Assembly: GCA_964522525.1 (NCBI GenBank)
Contig: CAZFWG010000008.1
Coordinates: forward strand, 1 to 64,000
Direction of reading: 5' to 3'
DNA: 64,000 bases
Origin: CAYUYV01 sp964522525
Lineage (GTDB): Bacteria > Pseudomonadota > Alphaproteobacteria > JAJFIK01
Shown here: in pieces, positions 54,035 to 63,482 of the stretch
Position numbering within the stretch: the first letter of the stretch is position 1
How the letters are laid out: each line of letters begins with the position of its first letter
Program-made: the position numbers and the translations under genes
The notes under the pieces: model-generated
What the model saw: only the letters and a program-made list of their open reading frames with translations
The model's database searches: none
What the model was told of the DNA's origin: nothing

Positions 54035-55396
54035 ATGCCGATCGAGCGGCCGGTGACGACCGGTCCCCTGTCCAATGACGCGTCGCGGGCCTTTCCCTTT
54101 CACGGGCGTGAGGCCCGTGCGCCCTCAGGCCATGCGCGGACCTATTATGCGGCCACGGCCAAAGGGCTCCAGGATCATCCCCCCTTGAGCGGTGCCGCCA
54201 CCTGCGATGTCGCCATTATCGGCGGTGGTCTGACCGGTTTGTCCTGCGCGCTTGCCCTTGCGGAACGAAACTATGACGTCGTCCTGATCGAAGCCCGGCG
54301 ATTGGGCTGGGGCGCCAGCGGACGCAATGGCGGGCAGTTGCTCAGCGGCCAACGCGTCGATCAGCAAAGCCTTGAAACCCGCCATGGGGCTCAGATCGCG
54401 CGGCAGATGTGGGATCTGGCGCAAGCCGCTAAACAGGAAGTGCGCACCCGCATCGATCAGCATGCCATCGAATGCGGCCTGATGCCGGGCGCCCTGAGCG
54501 CGGCGGCGAAGCCTGCCCACTTCCGGGAGCTTCAGGCCGAGGCCGATCATCTGGGCACGGTTTACGACTATCCCCATCTCACGGTCGTGCCGCCGGCCGC
54601 CATGGGCGACTATGTGGCCAGCCGCGGCTACCATGGCGGGGTGTGGGACGCGGATGGCGGCCATCTCCATCCCCTGAACTATGCGCTCGGCCTCGCTCAG
54701 GCGGCGGAGAAGGCGGGCGCCCGCCTGTTCGAGAACACACCGGCCCTCTCCGTCACCAAGAATGCGGCGCCGAAAATCCGGACGCCCCAGGGCACGATCA
54801 AGGCGCGAGCGGTGGTCCTCGCCTGCAATGCCTATCATACGGGCCTTATGCCCGAAATCGACAAGACGGTCCTGCCTATCAACAGTTTCGTGGGCGTCAC
54901 CCGTCCCCTGGTGCCGGAACTCGCCCGCGCGCTTCTCCCGCGCGGCGGCTGCGTGGCCGATACCCGTTTCATTCTCGACTATTATCGTCTGACGCCGGAT
55001 CACCGCCTTCTGTTCGGGGGCGGCGAGAGTTACGCCGGCGACCTGCCCCGGGACGTCGCACCGATCATCCTGAAACGGATTCGCAAGGTGTTCCCCCAGC
55101 TCCTGGATGCCGGTCTCGAATTTGCCTGGGGCGGACGGCTCGCCGTCACCCGCTCCCGCATGCCCCATATCGGCCGGGTCGGTCCGAACCGCTACGTGGC
55201 GGTGGGCTTCTCGGGCCAAGGCCTCGCCATCACGACTCAGGCCGGATCGGTCATTGCCGAAGCCATCGCAGGCACGGCGGAACGTTTCGACGTTTATGAC
55301 CGGATCAAGCCCATCCCCCTCCCCGGTGGGCCCCGTTTCCGCCGCCCCCTGATGGTTCTCGCCATGGCCTGGGCCGCGCTGCGAGACATGTTGTGA
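54035..55396 (+). CDS. FAD-dependent amine/amino-acid oxidase (PuuB/OrdL-like)
   Basis: Encodes 453 residues. The DAO fold starts with the FAD motif CDVAIIGGGLTGLSCALALAERNYDVVLIEA, then the ATP-like GWGASGRNGGQL, typical of gamma-glutamylputrescine oxidase and glycine/sarcosine oxidases. The C-terminal FAD contact is RYVAVGFSGQGLAITTQAGSVIAE. It oxidises a secondary or primary amine with O2 or another acceptor. No other putrescine genes (puuA, puuC, puuD) are adjacent, so the substrate is unsettled. It ends 5 bases before the end of the convergent frameshifted gene. Confidence 0.88.
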   Translation: MPIERPVTTGPLSNDASRAFPFHGREARAPSGHARTYYAATAKGLQDHPPLSGAATCDVAIIGGGLTGLSCALALAERNYDVVLIEARRLGWGASGRNGGQLLSGQRVDQQSLETRHGAQIARQMWDLAQAAKQEVRTRIDQHAIECGLMPGALSAAAKPAHFRELQAEADHLGTVYDYPHLTVVPPAAMGDYVASRGYHGGVWDADGGHLHPLNYALGLAQAAEKAGARLFENTPALSVTKNAAPKIRTPQGTIKARAVVLACNAYHTGLMPEIDKTVLPINSFVGVTRPLVPELARALLPRGGCVADTRFILDYYRLTPDHRLLFGGGESYAGDLPRDVAPIILKRIRKVFPQLLDAGLEFAWGGRLAVTRSRMPHIGRVGPNRYVAVGFSGQGLAITTQAGSVIAEAIAGTAERFDVYDRIKPIPLPGGPRFRRPLMVLAMAWAALRDML

Positions 55397-55401
55397 CCGC
55401 A

Positions 55402-55774
55402 TCACTCGACCGGATAGGGGCCATCATCAAAGACCGTGGCGTGATAACCCTTTGAGCCGATCAGGCCCATGAGCGGACCGAACGGATCCCGGCCGGTGCG
55501 AGGCCGCGCAAACGCCGTGGTGAAATCCGTTTCAGGCCGCCAACCAAACCCGTTCCGGGCATGGGCATTGTCATAGACCCGGTCGAGGGTCTCAAACATG
55601 CGCCAGGCCAGGGCGTGATACTCCGCTTCGACATCATGGAGGCGGCTCAGCACGGCTCGAGCATCCCGCGCCAGTTCTGCACAGTCTTCCCGGCGGAAAG
55701 GTGATGTGGCGCTGATGATATAGGTCCCATGTTGCCCTCAGGTGGCCTGCGCCGCCCGTCACCAGATAGCACAT
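55402..55774 (-). pseudogene. Small hypothetical protein with an apparent single-base frameshift
   Basis: TAAGGAACA precedes ATG at 55774, 6 bases after the stop of the upstream gene, so this is its real start. Translation begins MCYLVTGGAGH but then leaves the frame of the rest. The main body (about 107 codons) reads GTYIISATSPFRREDCAELA and ends DDGPYPVE at 55402. A one-base gain in a GGG run (plus-strand CCC 55735-55737) would restore a single 124-residue frame. A start at GTG 55653 gives 83 residues and wastes the convincing upstream part. I do not recognise the family; it is either a read error or a true lesion. Confidence 0.5.
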
Positions 55775-55780
55775 TGTTCC

Positions 55781-56626
55781 TTACCCGGATAACAGCAGAC
55801 GGAGGATATCGGCGGCCCGGTCATGGGCCCCGGCTTGTCGATACAAATCACGGATGAAGGCGCAGGCCTGCGCCCTCTGGTCGTCATCCTGGGCTCGCGC
55901 CCCACCGACGATGATCTGCACAAGCGCCTTGTCATGGTGGTTGAACAGATCATCGAAGACCATTTGGAGACCGGACTTCGCCGAATCCTCGTCAAAGGGC
56001 CGGGGCTCTTCATCCGCATTGAGAATAACCGTATTGAGGACCTTATCGAGCCGATCGCCCAGATCAGCCGTGATCAGCCTGTTGAACGCCTCATAGTCGA
56101 GCGTTTCACTGTCCAGGAGCCACTGGTAGCAAAGGGGGGCTGACCGTTCGAGGAGATAGTCGGCCGTGTGGGAAACGACTTCCGCGAACTCGACCAGATC
56201 CTCGTCGCGCGCGCGGGGCAGATAGCTCGGAAAGATGGCCATGCCGAAACTGTGCAGAACGGCGCCGCCTTCCCGTTCGAGTCCTTCGATGCCGCCCTCC
56301 CGGTAGGCCTTGCCCAGCCGATCGCGGATCGTGATTTGCGCATCCGGATCATTTTTGACGATGGCGGTGAAGAGCGGCTCGGCGGCCAGCTGTTCCATGG
56401 CCTGGGCCACATGGACCCCAGCTTGACCGCCGTCAAGCGCGCCCCCCCCGACCGCATCGCCCAGAATGGCGGGACCATAGTGAGCGCCCATGCCGGCAAA
56501 CATCACGGCGAGGGCCGGCGCCAGGAGACGCCGGTCCACATCGAGAAGCGGCCCGGCGGCAAGCCAGCCCAGAAGAGCGCCGCCGCCGCCGGCCAGGAGA
56601 CCCAGAATGACAGCGCCGATCGTCAT
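55781..56626 (-). CDS. Hypothetical protein with N-terminal membrane segments
   Basis: Encodes 281 residues; no strong ribosome site is seen before the ATG at 56626. Two hydrophobic stretches (GAVILGLLAGGGGALLGWLAA and LLAPALAVMFAGMGAHYGPAIL) precede a ~230-residue helical soluble domain rich in acidic residues and ending LRLLLSG. No family is recognised. It starts 49 bases after cysE and is followed by the frameshifted small gene, so the three probably form one transcript. A link to cysteine metabolism is not evident from the sequence. Confidence 0.7.
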   Translation of the reverse strand: MTIGAVILGLLAGGGGALLGWLAAGPLLDVDRRLLAPALAVMFAGMGAHYGPAILGDAVGGGALDGGQAGVHVAQAMEQLAAEPLFTAIVKNDPDAQITIRDRLGKAYREGGIEGLEREGGAVLHSFGMAIFPSYLPRARDEDLVEFAEVVSHTADYLLERSAPLCYQWLLDSETLDYEAFNRLITADLGDRLDKVLNTVILNADEEPRPFDEDSAKSGLQMVFDDLFNHHDKALVQIIVGGARAQDDDQRAQACAFIRDLYRQAGAHDRAADILRLLLSG

Positions 56627-56674
56627 GACGCCAACATGCGCAGGATCATGCTTAGGGTCCGGAGGGTCCGGCGC

Positions 56675-57583
56675 CTAGCCGCCGTCGGTGTGTCCACCAT
56701 TGGTGTCGTCATAGGGAAAGCTCTGATCCATGGCCTGGGAGGGATGCGCACAGCCGGCGCAGCCCACGATCTTGGCCGGGATTCCCGCCACGGTGCAATT
56801 GGCGGGTACGGGTTTCAACACGACGCTGCCCGCCGCGACCCGGGCATTTTCCCCGACCGAGATGTTGCCGAGGATCTTGGCCCCCGCCCCGATCAGCACG
56901 CCGGATCCGATCTTGGGATGGCGATCCCCGCTTTCCTTGCCGGTGCCGCCGAGGGTCACACCGTGGAGCATCGAGACATTGTCGCCAACCACGGCCGTTT
57001 CGCCGATCACGATGCCGGAGGCGTGATCCATCATGATCCCGCGGCCGATGCGCGCGGCCGGATTGATGTCCACGCCGAACACATCGGAGATCCGGTTCTG
57101 GATATAGAGCGCCATGGCTTCGCGGCCGTGGGTCCAATGCCAGTGGGCGATGCGATAGGACTGGAGCGCGTGGAAGCCCTTGAAGAAAAGCAGGGCCTGG
57201 ACATAGGTCTTGCAGGCCGGATCCCGGTCGAACACCGCCGCCAGATCGGCCCGCACCGCCGCACCGATGGCGGGATCGGCAAACAGGGCCTGAACGATGA
57301 CCTGGCGCACCAGCATGGCCGGGGTGTCGGCGCTCGAAAGCTTCTGGGCCAGGTGATAGCTCAACGCCCCTTCAAGCCGATCATGGTTCAGCACCGTGGC
57401 ATGGACGAGGCTCGCCAGGACCGGCTCATCGCTGGCGATGGTTTGCGCTTCTTCACGCAGGCGCTCCCAGATGGGATCACAGGTGGGGACCGGCGGCGCG
57501 GCGGATTTTTGATCGGCGGCCGCGTCCTCTTTGACGGGTGAGGGATCGGACGAGGTATCGTGCATCGCGGTCATGGGTCTCAT
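56675..57583 (-). CDS. cysE: Serine O-acetyltransferase
   Basis: Encodes 302 residues from the ATG at 57583; ATGs at 57574 and 57565 are alternatives. The SATase N-terminal helical domain (about 37-165) is followed by the left-handed hexapeptide repeat with the active-site segment GRGIMMDHASGIVIGETAVVGDNV and LGGTGKESGDRHPKIG. It makes O-acetylserine for cysteine synthesis. It is longer than E. coli CysE (273), with an acidic N-terminal extension of about 30 residues and a tail ending CAGCAHPSQAMDQSFPYDD. It heads the hypothetical three-gene unit. Confidence 0.92.
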   Translation of the reverse strand: MRPMTAMHDTSSDPSPVKEDAAADQKSAAPPVPTCDPIWERLREEAQTIASDEPVLASLVHATVLNHDRLEGALSYHLAQKLSSADTPAMLVRQVIVQALFADPAIGAAVRADLAAVFDRDPACKTYVQALLFFKGFHALQSYRIAHWHWTHGREAMALYIQNRISDVFGVDINPAARIGRGIMMDHASGIVIGETAVVGDNVSMLHGVTLGGTGKESGDRHPKIGSGVLIGAGAKILGNISVGENARVAAGSVVLKPVPANCTVAGIPAKIVGCAGCAHPSQAMDQSFPYDDTNGGHTDGG

Positions 57584-57815
57584 GCTCCCGTTGCCCTGCC
57601 GGGGCCGACTCCCGCGGTCGCCCCTGTGCGCTTGTGACACAATTTCATAGACATGAGGCCCGTGCATACACAAACAAGCGAAAAGTCACGGAGCGCCCGT
57701 TGAAAAGCCACCTCGGTCTTCAACCTCTTGCACCGCGCGCGCCGATAGGCTATCTCCCTGGTCTCTTAATTGAGAATGCATCTCAGTTTTCTTGCTTGAT
57801 TGGACGGAGGGGCCC

Positions 57816-58490
57816 ATGCTCCAGCGCAACGCCATACCCGCCATTTCTCTCCCCGATTTCGGCGAGGAGCTGAGTGCCGCCCATGAATCCGAGGACCTCG
57901 CCCAGTTCCTGCTGCGGCGCCGGTCTTCCACCGCGAAATGTCTGGGCGCGCCGGGTCCCTCGCCCGAGCAGATCAGCCATATTCTCGCCGCGGGGGCGCG
58001 GGTGCCCGACCACGGCAAACTTTCGCCCTGGCGTTTCATCCTGTTTGAGGGTGAGGATCGCGCGGCATTCGGCCGGGTGATCGGCGAGGCGTTCGATCGC
58101 GCGAACCCGGAGGCGCCGGCCGACCAACGGACGGCGGAACGGGACCGTTTCATGCGCGCGCCGCTCGTCATTGCCGTCATCTCCAAACCGGTCATCCCCC
58201 ACAAGATCCCGGAATGGGAGCAGCTTCTGTCCGCGGGCGCCGTCTGTCAGACCATGTTGATCGCCGGACAGGCGCTGGGCTTCGCCGGCCAGTGGCTGAC
58301 GGAATGGTACGCCTATGACAAGACGGTGTTGACAGCTTTGGGCCTTCAGCCGACGGAACGGGTTGCGGGCTATCTTTATTTCGGGACCGCCAAGGAAGCC
58401 CCGAGGGAACGGGTGCGTCCCGACCTCAACGATCTGGTGAGCCGCTGGGCGCCCCAAGCGCAAAAGGCACCGGGCGCTCCCTCCCTGTAA
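57816..58490 (+). CDS. Nitroreductase-family flavoprotein (YdjA-like)
   Basis: Encodes 224 residues; GGAGGGG lies just upstream of the ATG at 57816. The FMN-binding nitroreductase fold is seen in FLLRRRSSTAKCLGAPGPSPEQISHILAAGARVPDHGKLSPWRF, then PEWEQLLSAGAVCQTMLIAGQALGFAGQWLT. These match the compact NfnB/YdjA group that uses NAD(P)H with FMN. The substrate is unknown. It is divergent from cysE and convergent with a membrane glycosyltransferase gene. Confidence 0.88.
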   Translation: MLQRNAIPAISLPDFGEELSAAHESEDLAQFLLRRRSSTAKCLGAPGPSPEQISHILAAGARVPDHGKLSPWRFILFEGEDRAAFGRVIGEAFDRANPEAPADQRTAERDRFMRAPLVIAVISKPVIPHKIPEWEQLLSAGAVCQTMLIAGQALGFAGQWLTEWYAYDKTVLTALGLQPTERVAGYLYFGTAKEAPRERVRPDLNDLVSRWAPQAQKAPGAPSL

Positions 58491-58502
58491 ACGCAGACGA
58501 CG

Positions 58503-60107
58503 TCACTCCGTCCGGGGACAGGCGAAGCGCTGCACCATGCCGGGCCGGGGCAGCGTTGGCTCGAAAGCGTCGAGGGCCTTCGTCATCTCTCCCACAACTT
58601 CCCGTCGGGTCGCGTAGAAGTTCACCTGGCTCCCCGATGAGGTGACCCTGATCGTGTTCAGCGTCGCCAGGAGACACCACTCTTCGGGGATCATGCCCTG
58701 GAACCAGTGGGGATAGACCATGGCGAAATCGACCCCCCGTTCTGCGGCCATTTCCGTAATGGTCCGGGCATTGAGCTTTTGTTGGGCCCGTTGCAGACGC
58801 GCGGTCTCGGACCCCAGCCCCGCCAGATCCAGGACATAACGGTCGTTGTCATAGGAAACCCAGCCCAGGTCATTGACCGCCACGGCGCGCGGGAAATAGT
58901 CCGTGGCAAAACGATGCATCTGGAACTGCTGTTCGTAGACGTTCCGGATACCGAGGGGGGTTCCCATCGTCACCGACAGATAGGGGAAGACAAGAACAAC
59001 CAGCCCAAGCATCAGTGCCACATTCTGCATGGGCGGCAGCGGCCGGGCGACGATCTTCGCGATCGGATGGCGCAACAGGAAGATCCCGGACATCACCATG
59101 GCGGCGAAAGCATAGACCTCATAGCGCTGGAACCATCCATACCGCCCCGCCGCCAGATGCGCCGCCAGGGTGACCGCCATGGTCCCGGCGATGATCACAT
59201 CGGCGGAAGCCGGGGAGCGCCATCGCCCGGCCCCGTCATGGAGGCTCGCGAGGGAAGCAGTCACCGCCAGAAGAAAAACCAGGCCCCAGCGATGCTCCAG
59301 AAGAGCCTCCTGCAGATTGACGCCAAAGCCCCGCAAGGTGCCGGCCAGCCCGCCCGAATCGACAAGCGTGGCCATGACCAGTGATTTGACGAGCACCGAA
59401 CTCGGCAGGATCGGCAGCCCCAAACTGTCCATCGTGGCGACATAGAGGGCCAAACATGCAGCCAAGGCGGCGGCCGCGCCGAGGGCGTGGCGCCAATGGC
59501 CGGCGACGAGCATGGCGAGCAACGCCGCCCCGGACATGGCCACCCCTTCAAAACGGATGAGAGGCATACAGATCACGGCGAAGATCAGGGACCAGGATAT
59601 CGACCCGTCCTCGGCCATGATCACAAGGCCTCGGATCGTGACAATGACCGCCAGGACATGGAGCGCGTGTTCCATGCCCGTCAGGGGCAGGGCAAAAGCG
59701 CTGATCGTGAGCATCAGGAAAACGGCGGCAAGGCTCACCAGCCGCGCGCGCGCATCCGTCCCGGCCGGAACGGCATGGCGCCAGAAAAACGCGAGAAGGA
59801 GCCATACGGACAACCCGGCGGCCAGTCCGTTGATCAGCAAAGGACCGAAACGCCCGATACCCAGAAACTCCGGAATGGTCAGCAAGAGCGGGTAAAGGAT
59901 CGACGAGGACGGCGAGGCATATTCGTCCCGATTGACGCCGTAGCCGCCGTCAAGGATGGTCTCCGCCACCGACAAATGGATATAGGGATCATCCAGGCTG
60001 TAGATCAGATGCCCGTCATTGCGCCACAGGGAGACCGCGATCAACACGCCAAAGCCGATGGCCCAGATCCGTGTCCAGGTCCAGGCATAGGTGGCGCTCT
60101 CCTGCAT
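58503..60107 (-). CDS. Membrane glycosyltransferase-like protein (GT39/ArnT type)
   Basis: Encodes 534 residues; GGGGAGACAAGG precedes the ATG at 60107. About 10-12 membrane segments are seen. The first periplasmic loop carries the acidic DDPYIHLSVAETILDGGYGVN motif expected of GT-C enzymes that use polyprenyl-linked sugars. The C-terminal soluble region (about 420-534) contains NDLGWVSYDNDRYVLDLAGLGS, which is common in this group. The acceptor and sugar are unknown. It is divergent from the DUF2306 gene. Confidence 0.75.
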   Translation of the reverse strand: MQESATYAWTWTRIWAIGFGVLIAVSLWRNDGHLIYSLDDPYIHLSVAETILDGGYGVNRDEYASPSSSILYPLLLTIPEFLGIGRFGPLLINGLAAGLSVWLLLAFFWRHAVPAGTDARARLVSLAAVFLMLTISAFALPLTGMEHALHVLAVIVTIRGLVIMAEDGSISWSLIFAVICMPLIRFEGVAMSGAALLAMLVAGHWRHALGAAAALAACLALYVATMDSLGLPILPSSVLVKSLVMATLVDSGGLAGTLRGFGVNLQEALLEHRWGLVFLLAVTASLASLHDGAGRWRSPASADVIIAGTMAVTLAAHLAAGRYGWFQRYEVYAFAAMVMSGIFLLRHPIAKIVARPLPPMQNVALMLGLVVLVFPYLSVTMGTPLGIRNVYEQQFQMHRFATDYFPRAVAVNDLGWVSYDNDRYVLDLAGLGSETARLQRAQQKLNARTITEMAAERGVDFAMVYPHWFQGMIPEEWCLLATLNTIRVTSSGSQVNFYATRREVVGEMTKALDAFEPTLPRPGMVQRFACPRTE

Positions 60108-60304
60108 GCCTTGTCTCCCCCTGCCCCTTTTGCCCTTCGACCCGCGCCCTGAAAGCTTGAATGCCAGCAAGGCGCACGGTGCTTCCTGTCAATATGAGGA
60201 GGCCTGCCTTGGAGCAAGGCCCGCTGGCTGGCCCGGTCCGATCACCGTACTATGAGGATCTTGCCGCCCGTGTCGAGCGGTCCCTGGAACGAGGCGCACC
60301 TCAG

Positions 60305-60922
60305 ATGGAACGACCGTTTTTCGCCCGTCTCATGACCGTTTTGGTTGTCCTGCTGGCCCTGTTGGGCACGGCCACGGCCGTCGTTCATTTCCTGAGCCCC
60401 CACTACAATCCGGGTTTCGACGACCACCCAGGGATCGTCAAAAGCCATGTGGTCCTGGGCGCCCTCTATCTGCTTCTGGGCCTGTTCCAGTTCTCTCCGG
60501 GGATCCGGCGTCAATCCATCCGCTACCATCGGTGGATGGGGCGCCTCCTGGTTGCCGGTGCCCTGGTCACCGGGATGACCGCCCTGTTCCTGGGGATCGT
60601 GATTCCCTTTTCGGGGTTCGCCGAACAGATCATCATCAGCATTTTCGGCGGCTTGTTCCTGATCTCGATCGTTCAAGCGGTCTTGAACGTCCGTCAGGGG
60701 CGCATCCAGCAGCATCGCGAATGGATGATCCGGGCCTATGCCATCGGCGCCTCCATCGTCACCATGCGGCTGATTTTCATTCCCCTCTTGATGATCAATC
60801 AACCAACGAGAATTGAAGAAACCGCCTTTTATTCGATCGTCGCTTTCGGCGCCGCCTTCGTCCTCCATTCGGCGTTGGCTGAGATCTGGATCCGCGCGAC
60901 CCGGGGCCGGGTCGTGGGTTAG
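60305..60922 (+). CDS. DUF2306 membrane protein
   Basis: Encodes 205 residues from the ATG at 60305; ATGs at 60161 and 60194 extend it by 48 or 37 hydrophilic residues and cannot be excluded. About six membrane segments carry the DUF2306 signatures YHRWMGRLLVAGALVTG and QQHREWMIRAYAIG, with two histidines that could be functional. Function is unknown. It is convergent with the GT87 gene at 8 bases. Confidence 0.8.
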   Translation: MERPFFARLMTVLVVLLALLGTATAVVHFLSPHYNPGFDDHPGIVKSHVVLGALYLLLGLFQFSPGIRRQSIRYHRWMGRLLVAGALVTGMTALFLGIVIPFSGFAEQIIISIFGGLFLISIVQAVLNVRQGRIQQHREWMIRAYAIGASIVTMRLIFIPLLMINQPTRIEETAFYSIVAFGAAFVLHSALAEIWIRATRGRVVG

Positions 60923-60930
60923 CCGACGTC

Positions 60931-62163
60931 TCACCCCGCGGCGACCGCCGGGCGTGTGCTGCCCGCGCGGATTTCCAGAACCGCGCGCCGTAGCGCCGCG
61001 CCGAAGACCAGGAGGGAGGCGGCGGGGCCGGTCGGCAAGAAAAGCGTCTCGGTGATCGCGCCGAGGACGAAGGGAAACGCCCAGGCAAGGACCAGGATCT
61101 CCCGCTCCCACTTCATCCAGCCCCGTTCCAGGCCATAGAAGGCCAGGAAACCGACCGGCAACAGAAGCAGCAACAGATCATAGTCGAACATGTAGGGGCT
61201 GATCAGAAGGGAGGCGGAAATGAGCAGCGCCCAGCCCAGACGGCGGTCGACCTTGTGGGACCAGACCCAGAAGGTCAGCAGGGCGACGATCACGGCAACG
61301 ACGCCATGCAGGGCAAAGGCAATGCTGGGCGGAACCCCGATGATGGCCACCGCGCCGAACACGGTCGGCATCTTGTGCCAGGGCGTCATGCCCGCTTCCA
61401 GCAACTCACGGACGAAAGTGAAGTTCTCAAAGAAGACAGCCCACAGATCAACACCAAACGCGAGGACACTGAGGCCCGCAAAGACCAACGCCGTCACGGT
61501 GGCGCTGCCGAAGACCACCCATTGACCGGACAGAAGAAGAATGACGGGGACCAGGACGCCCAGATGGGGCTTGAAGGTCAAGAGCCCCAGGAAAATACCG
61601 GCGAGAACGGGCCGCGTGGGCGCGTAGAGAATGAAGCCCGCAAAAAGCCCGGTAATCAACGCCGCCGTCTGGCCGTGGAACGAATTGATGAAAAAGGCCG
61701 GCGCCGCCGCAAACAGCCAGACCGCTTCACTGCGCCGGCCCAGACGCCAGATCATGTTCAGGGCAAAGAGGCTTGTCGGGATGATCCAGAAGAAATAGGC
61801 GGCGAAATAGGGCAGGAACGCCAGCGGCAGGGACAGAAGTTGAAACGTGGGCGGATAATGCCAATAGGAGACCGTGGTGTTTCCCTCGACCGCTTCGGCC
61901 TGGATGGCCACCATGGCTTGCGCGTCGTAGGCCGCTTCCGGGCGTCCTTCAAGGGACAGCTTCGAGGCCGCCCAGAAGGTCATGAAGTCATAGCCATAGG
62001 GCTTTTCGACCGGATCGATCCCGCCCGATCCGAGGGACACCCATACCGCCGCGGACACCAGATAGGCAAAGATGATGATGACCGGATAGGCCACTAGGCG
62101 CCGCCGATTCAGCCAAAAAGAGTCGCCTGTCGAAGGAGACGGTCCCGTTTCCGAAATGCTCAT
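60931..62163 (-). CDS. GT87/DUF2029-type membrane glycosyltransferase (second of tandem pair)
   Basis: Encodes 410 residues from the ATG at 62163. About 10-11 membrane segments contain the DUF2029 hallmarks: YDFMTFWAASKLSLEG, VSYWHYPPTFQLLSLPLAF, HGQTAALITGLFAGFI, GIFLGLLTFKPHLGVLVPV and LLISPYMFDYDLLLLLLP. The family includes polyprenyl-phosphomannose-dependent mannosyltransferases of actinobacteria; the sugar used here is unknown. It is a clear paralogue of the next gene and begins 22 bases after it. A weak GCGGACG site precedes it. Confidence 0.85.
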   Translation of the reverse strand: MSISETGPSPSTGDSFWLNRRRLVAYPVIIIFAYLVSAAVWVSLGSGGIDPVEKPYGYDFMTFWAASKLSLEGRPEAAYDAQAMVAIQAEAVEGNTTVSYWHYPPTFQLLSLPLAFLPYFAAYFFWIIPTSLFALNMIWRLGRRSEAVWLFAAAPAFFINSFHGQTAALITGLFAGFILYAPTRPVLAGIFLGLLTFKPHLGVLVPVILLLSGQWVVFGSATVTALVFAGLSVLAFGVDLWAVFFENFTFVRELLEAGMTPWHKMPTVFGAVAIIGVPPSIAFALHGVVAVIVALLTFWVWSHKVDRRLGWALLISASLLISPYMFDYDLLLLLLPVGFLAFYGLERGWMKWEREILVLAWAFPFVLGAITETLFLPTGPAASLLVFGAALRRAVLEIRAGSTRPAVAAG

Positions 62164-62185
62164 GGTGTCGTCCGCGAATGAAATT

Positions 62186-63442
62186 TCAATTGGGCTGGAC
62201 CAGCGTTCCGCCCCCGGCTGACGTCCCCAACGGCGCTTCCACTCCTGAGACTTCGTCCCGCACCCGGCGCATGGCCAGGGCCAAAAGCACAAGCGTGGGG
62301 AGCGGCCCGATCGGGAGCGAGAGATTATCGATCACGTAAGCGGAAACCAACGGAAAAAGCCAGGCCGCCACCAGCATTTCACGCTCCCATGGGGCCCAGC
62401 CCCGCTCCTTGGCGTGATAGGCAATCAGTCCCATCGGGATCAACAGTAAGGTCAGGTCGTAGTCAAACATGTAAGGGCTGATCAGGAGCGTTGCGGGGAT
62501 CAGAACGGCCCAGACCAACCGACGATCGACCTCAAGGGACCAGACCCAGAAAACGGTCACGGCAGCCGCTGCCGCCACGACGCCATGGATAGCGTAGGCC
62601 ACGCTCTGGGGCGCGCCAAGCACGGACACCGCCGCGAAGACGGTGGGCATTTTCTCCCACGGGGTCACACCATCCTGGACCAGAAGGCGCACGGTTCCCA
62701 GATTGTCGAAAAAGATCCCCCACAGATCGTGACCGAACACGAGAACGGTGAGGCCGGCAAACAGCAGGGTCGTGACCGCTGCGCTGGCGAATACGCTCCA
62801 TTGGCGCGCCAGCAACAGCGCGACGGGGATGAGAACGCCGAAATGGGGCTTGATCGTCAGGAGACCGAGGAAGACCCCGGCAAGAAGGGGCCGTTTCGGC
62901 ATCGCCCAGACGACGCCCAGGAACAGCGCGGTCACGAGCACGGCCGTCTGGCCATGGAGGAAATTGACGAAAAAGGCAGGCGCCGCAAGGAACAGCCAGA
63001 CCGCATACCGGTCCCGCGTCGCCCGCCAGACCATGCCGAGCGCGAACGCCCCCGTCAGGATCACCCACAGAATATAAGACAGAAAATAGGGCACCAGAGC
63101 CAGCGGCAGGGTGATCAATTGGAACGTAGGCGGATAATGCCAAAGATAGAAATGGGTCGTCCCCGGCGCAACCGCGCTTTGACGATCCGTGATGGTCTTG
63201 ACGTCAAAGGCCGCTTCCGGCGTGCCCTCGAGACCGAGCTCAGAGGCCGTCCAAAAGGTGATGAAATCCGAGCCGTAGGGCTTGCCTTCGGCATCGACCG
63301 ACACGCCGCCGAGCGAATACCAGACCACCACCATCAGGGCATAGCCGATGACGAAACAAATGGGATAGATCCCGAGCCGCCGGCGCGTGAGCCAGTGGCC
63401 CCCCGTTTCGTTGGGTTCCGGAAAGGTCGTGGCCGTGGTCAT
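62186..63442 (-). CDS. GT87/DUF2029-type membrane glycosyltransferase (first of tandem pair)
   Basis: Encodes 418 residues. It shares the whole topology and almost every motif with its neighbour: SDFITFWTASELGLEG, WHYPPTFQLITLPLAL, FLHGQTAVLVTALF, GVFLGLLTIKPHFGVLIPV and LLISPYMFDYDLTLLL. The pair is a tandem duplication with divergence in the loops and the tail (GVEAPLGTSAGGGTLV). It probably transfers a lipid-linked sugar at the outer face of the inner membrane. It starts 40 bases after queF on the same strand, so the three may be one transcript. Confidence 0.85.
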   Translation of the reverse strand: MTTATTFPEPNETGGHWLTRRRLGIYPICFVIGYALMVVVWYSLGGVSVDAEGKPYGSDFITFWTASELGLEGTPEAAFDVKTITDRQSAVAPGTTHFYLWHYPPTFQLITLPLALVPYFLSYILWVILTGAFALGMVWRATRDRYAVWLFLAAPAFFVNFLHGQTAVLVTALFLGVVWAMPKRPLLAGVFLGLLTIKPHFGVLIPVALLLARQWSVFASAAVTTLLFAGLTVLVFGHDLWGIFFDNLGTVRLLVQDGVTPWEKMPTVFAAVSVLGAPQSVAYAIHGVVAAAAAVTVFWVWSLEVDRRLVWAVLIPATLLISPYMFDYDLTLLLIPMGLIAYHAKERGWAPWEREMLVAAWLFPLVSAYVIDNLSLPIGPLPTLVLLALAMRRVRDEVSGVEAPLGTSAGGGTLVQPN

Positions 63443-63482
63443 GGTGTCATCCGTCGCGGGTCAACCCAGTCAAGGGATCACC

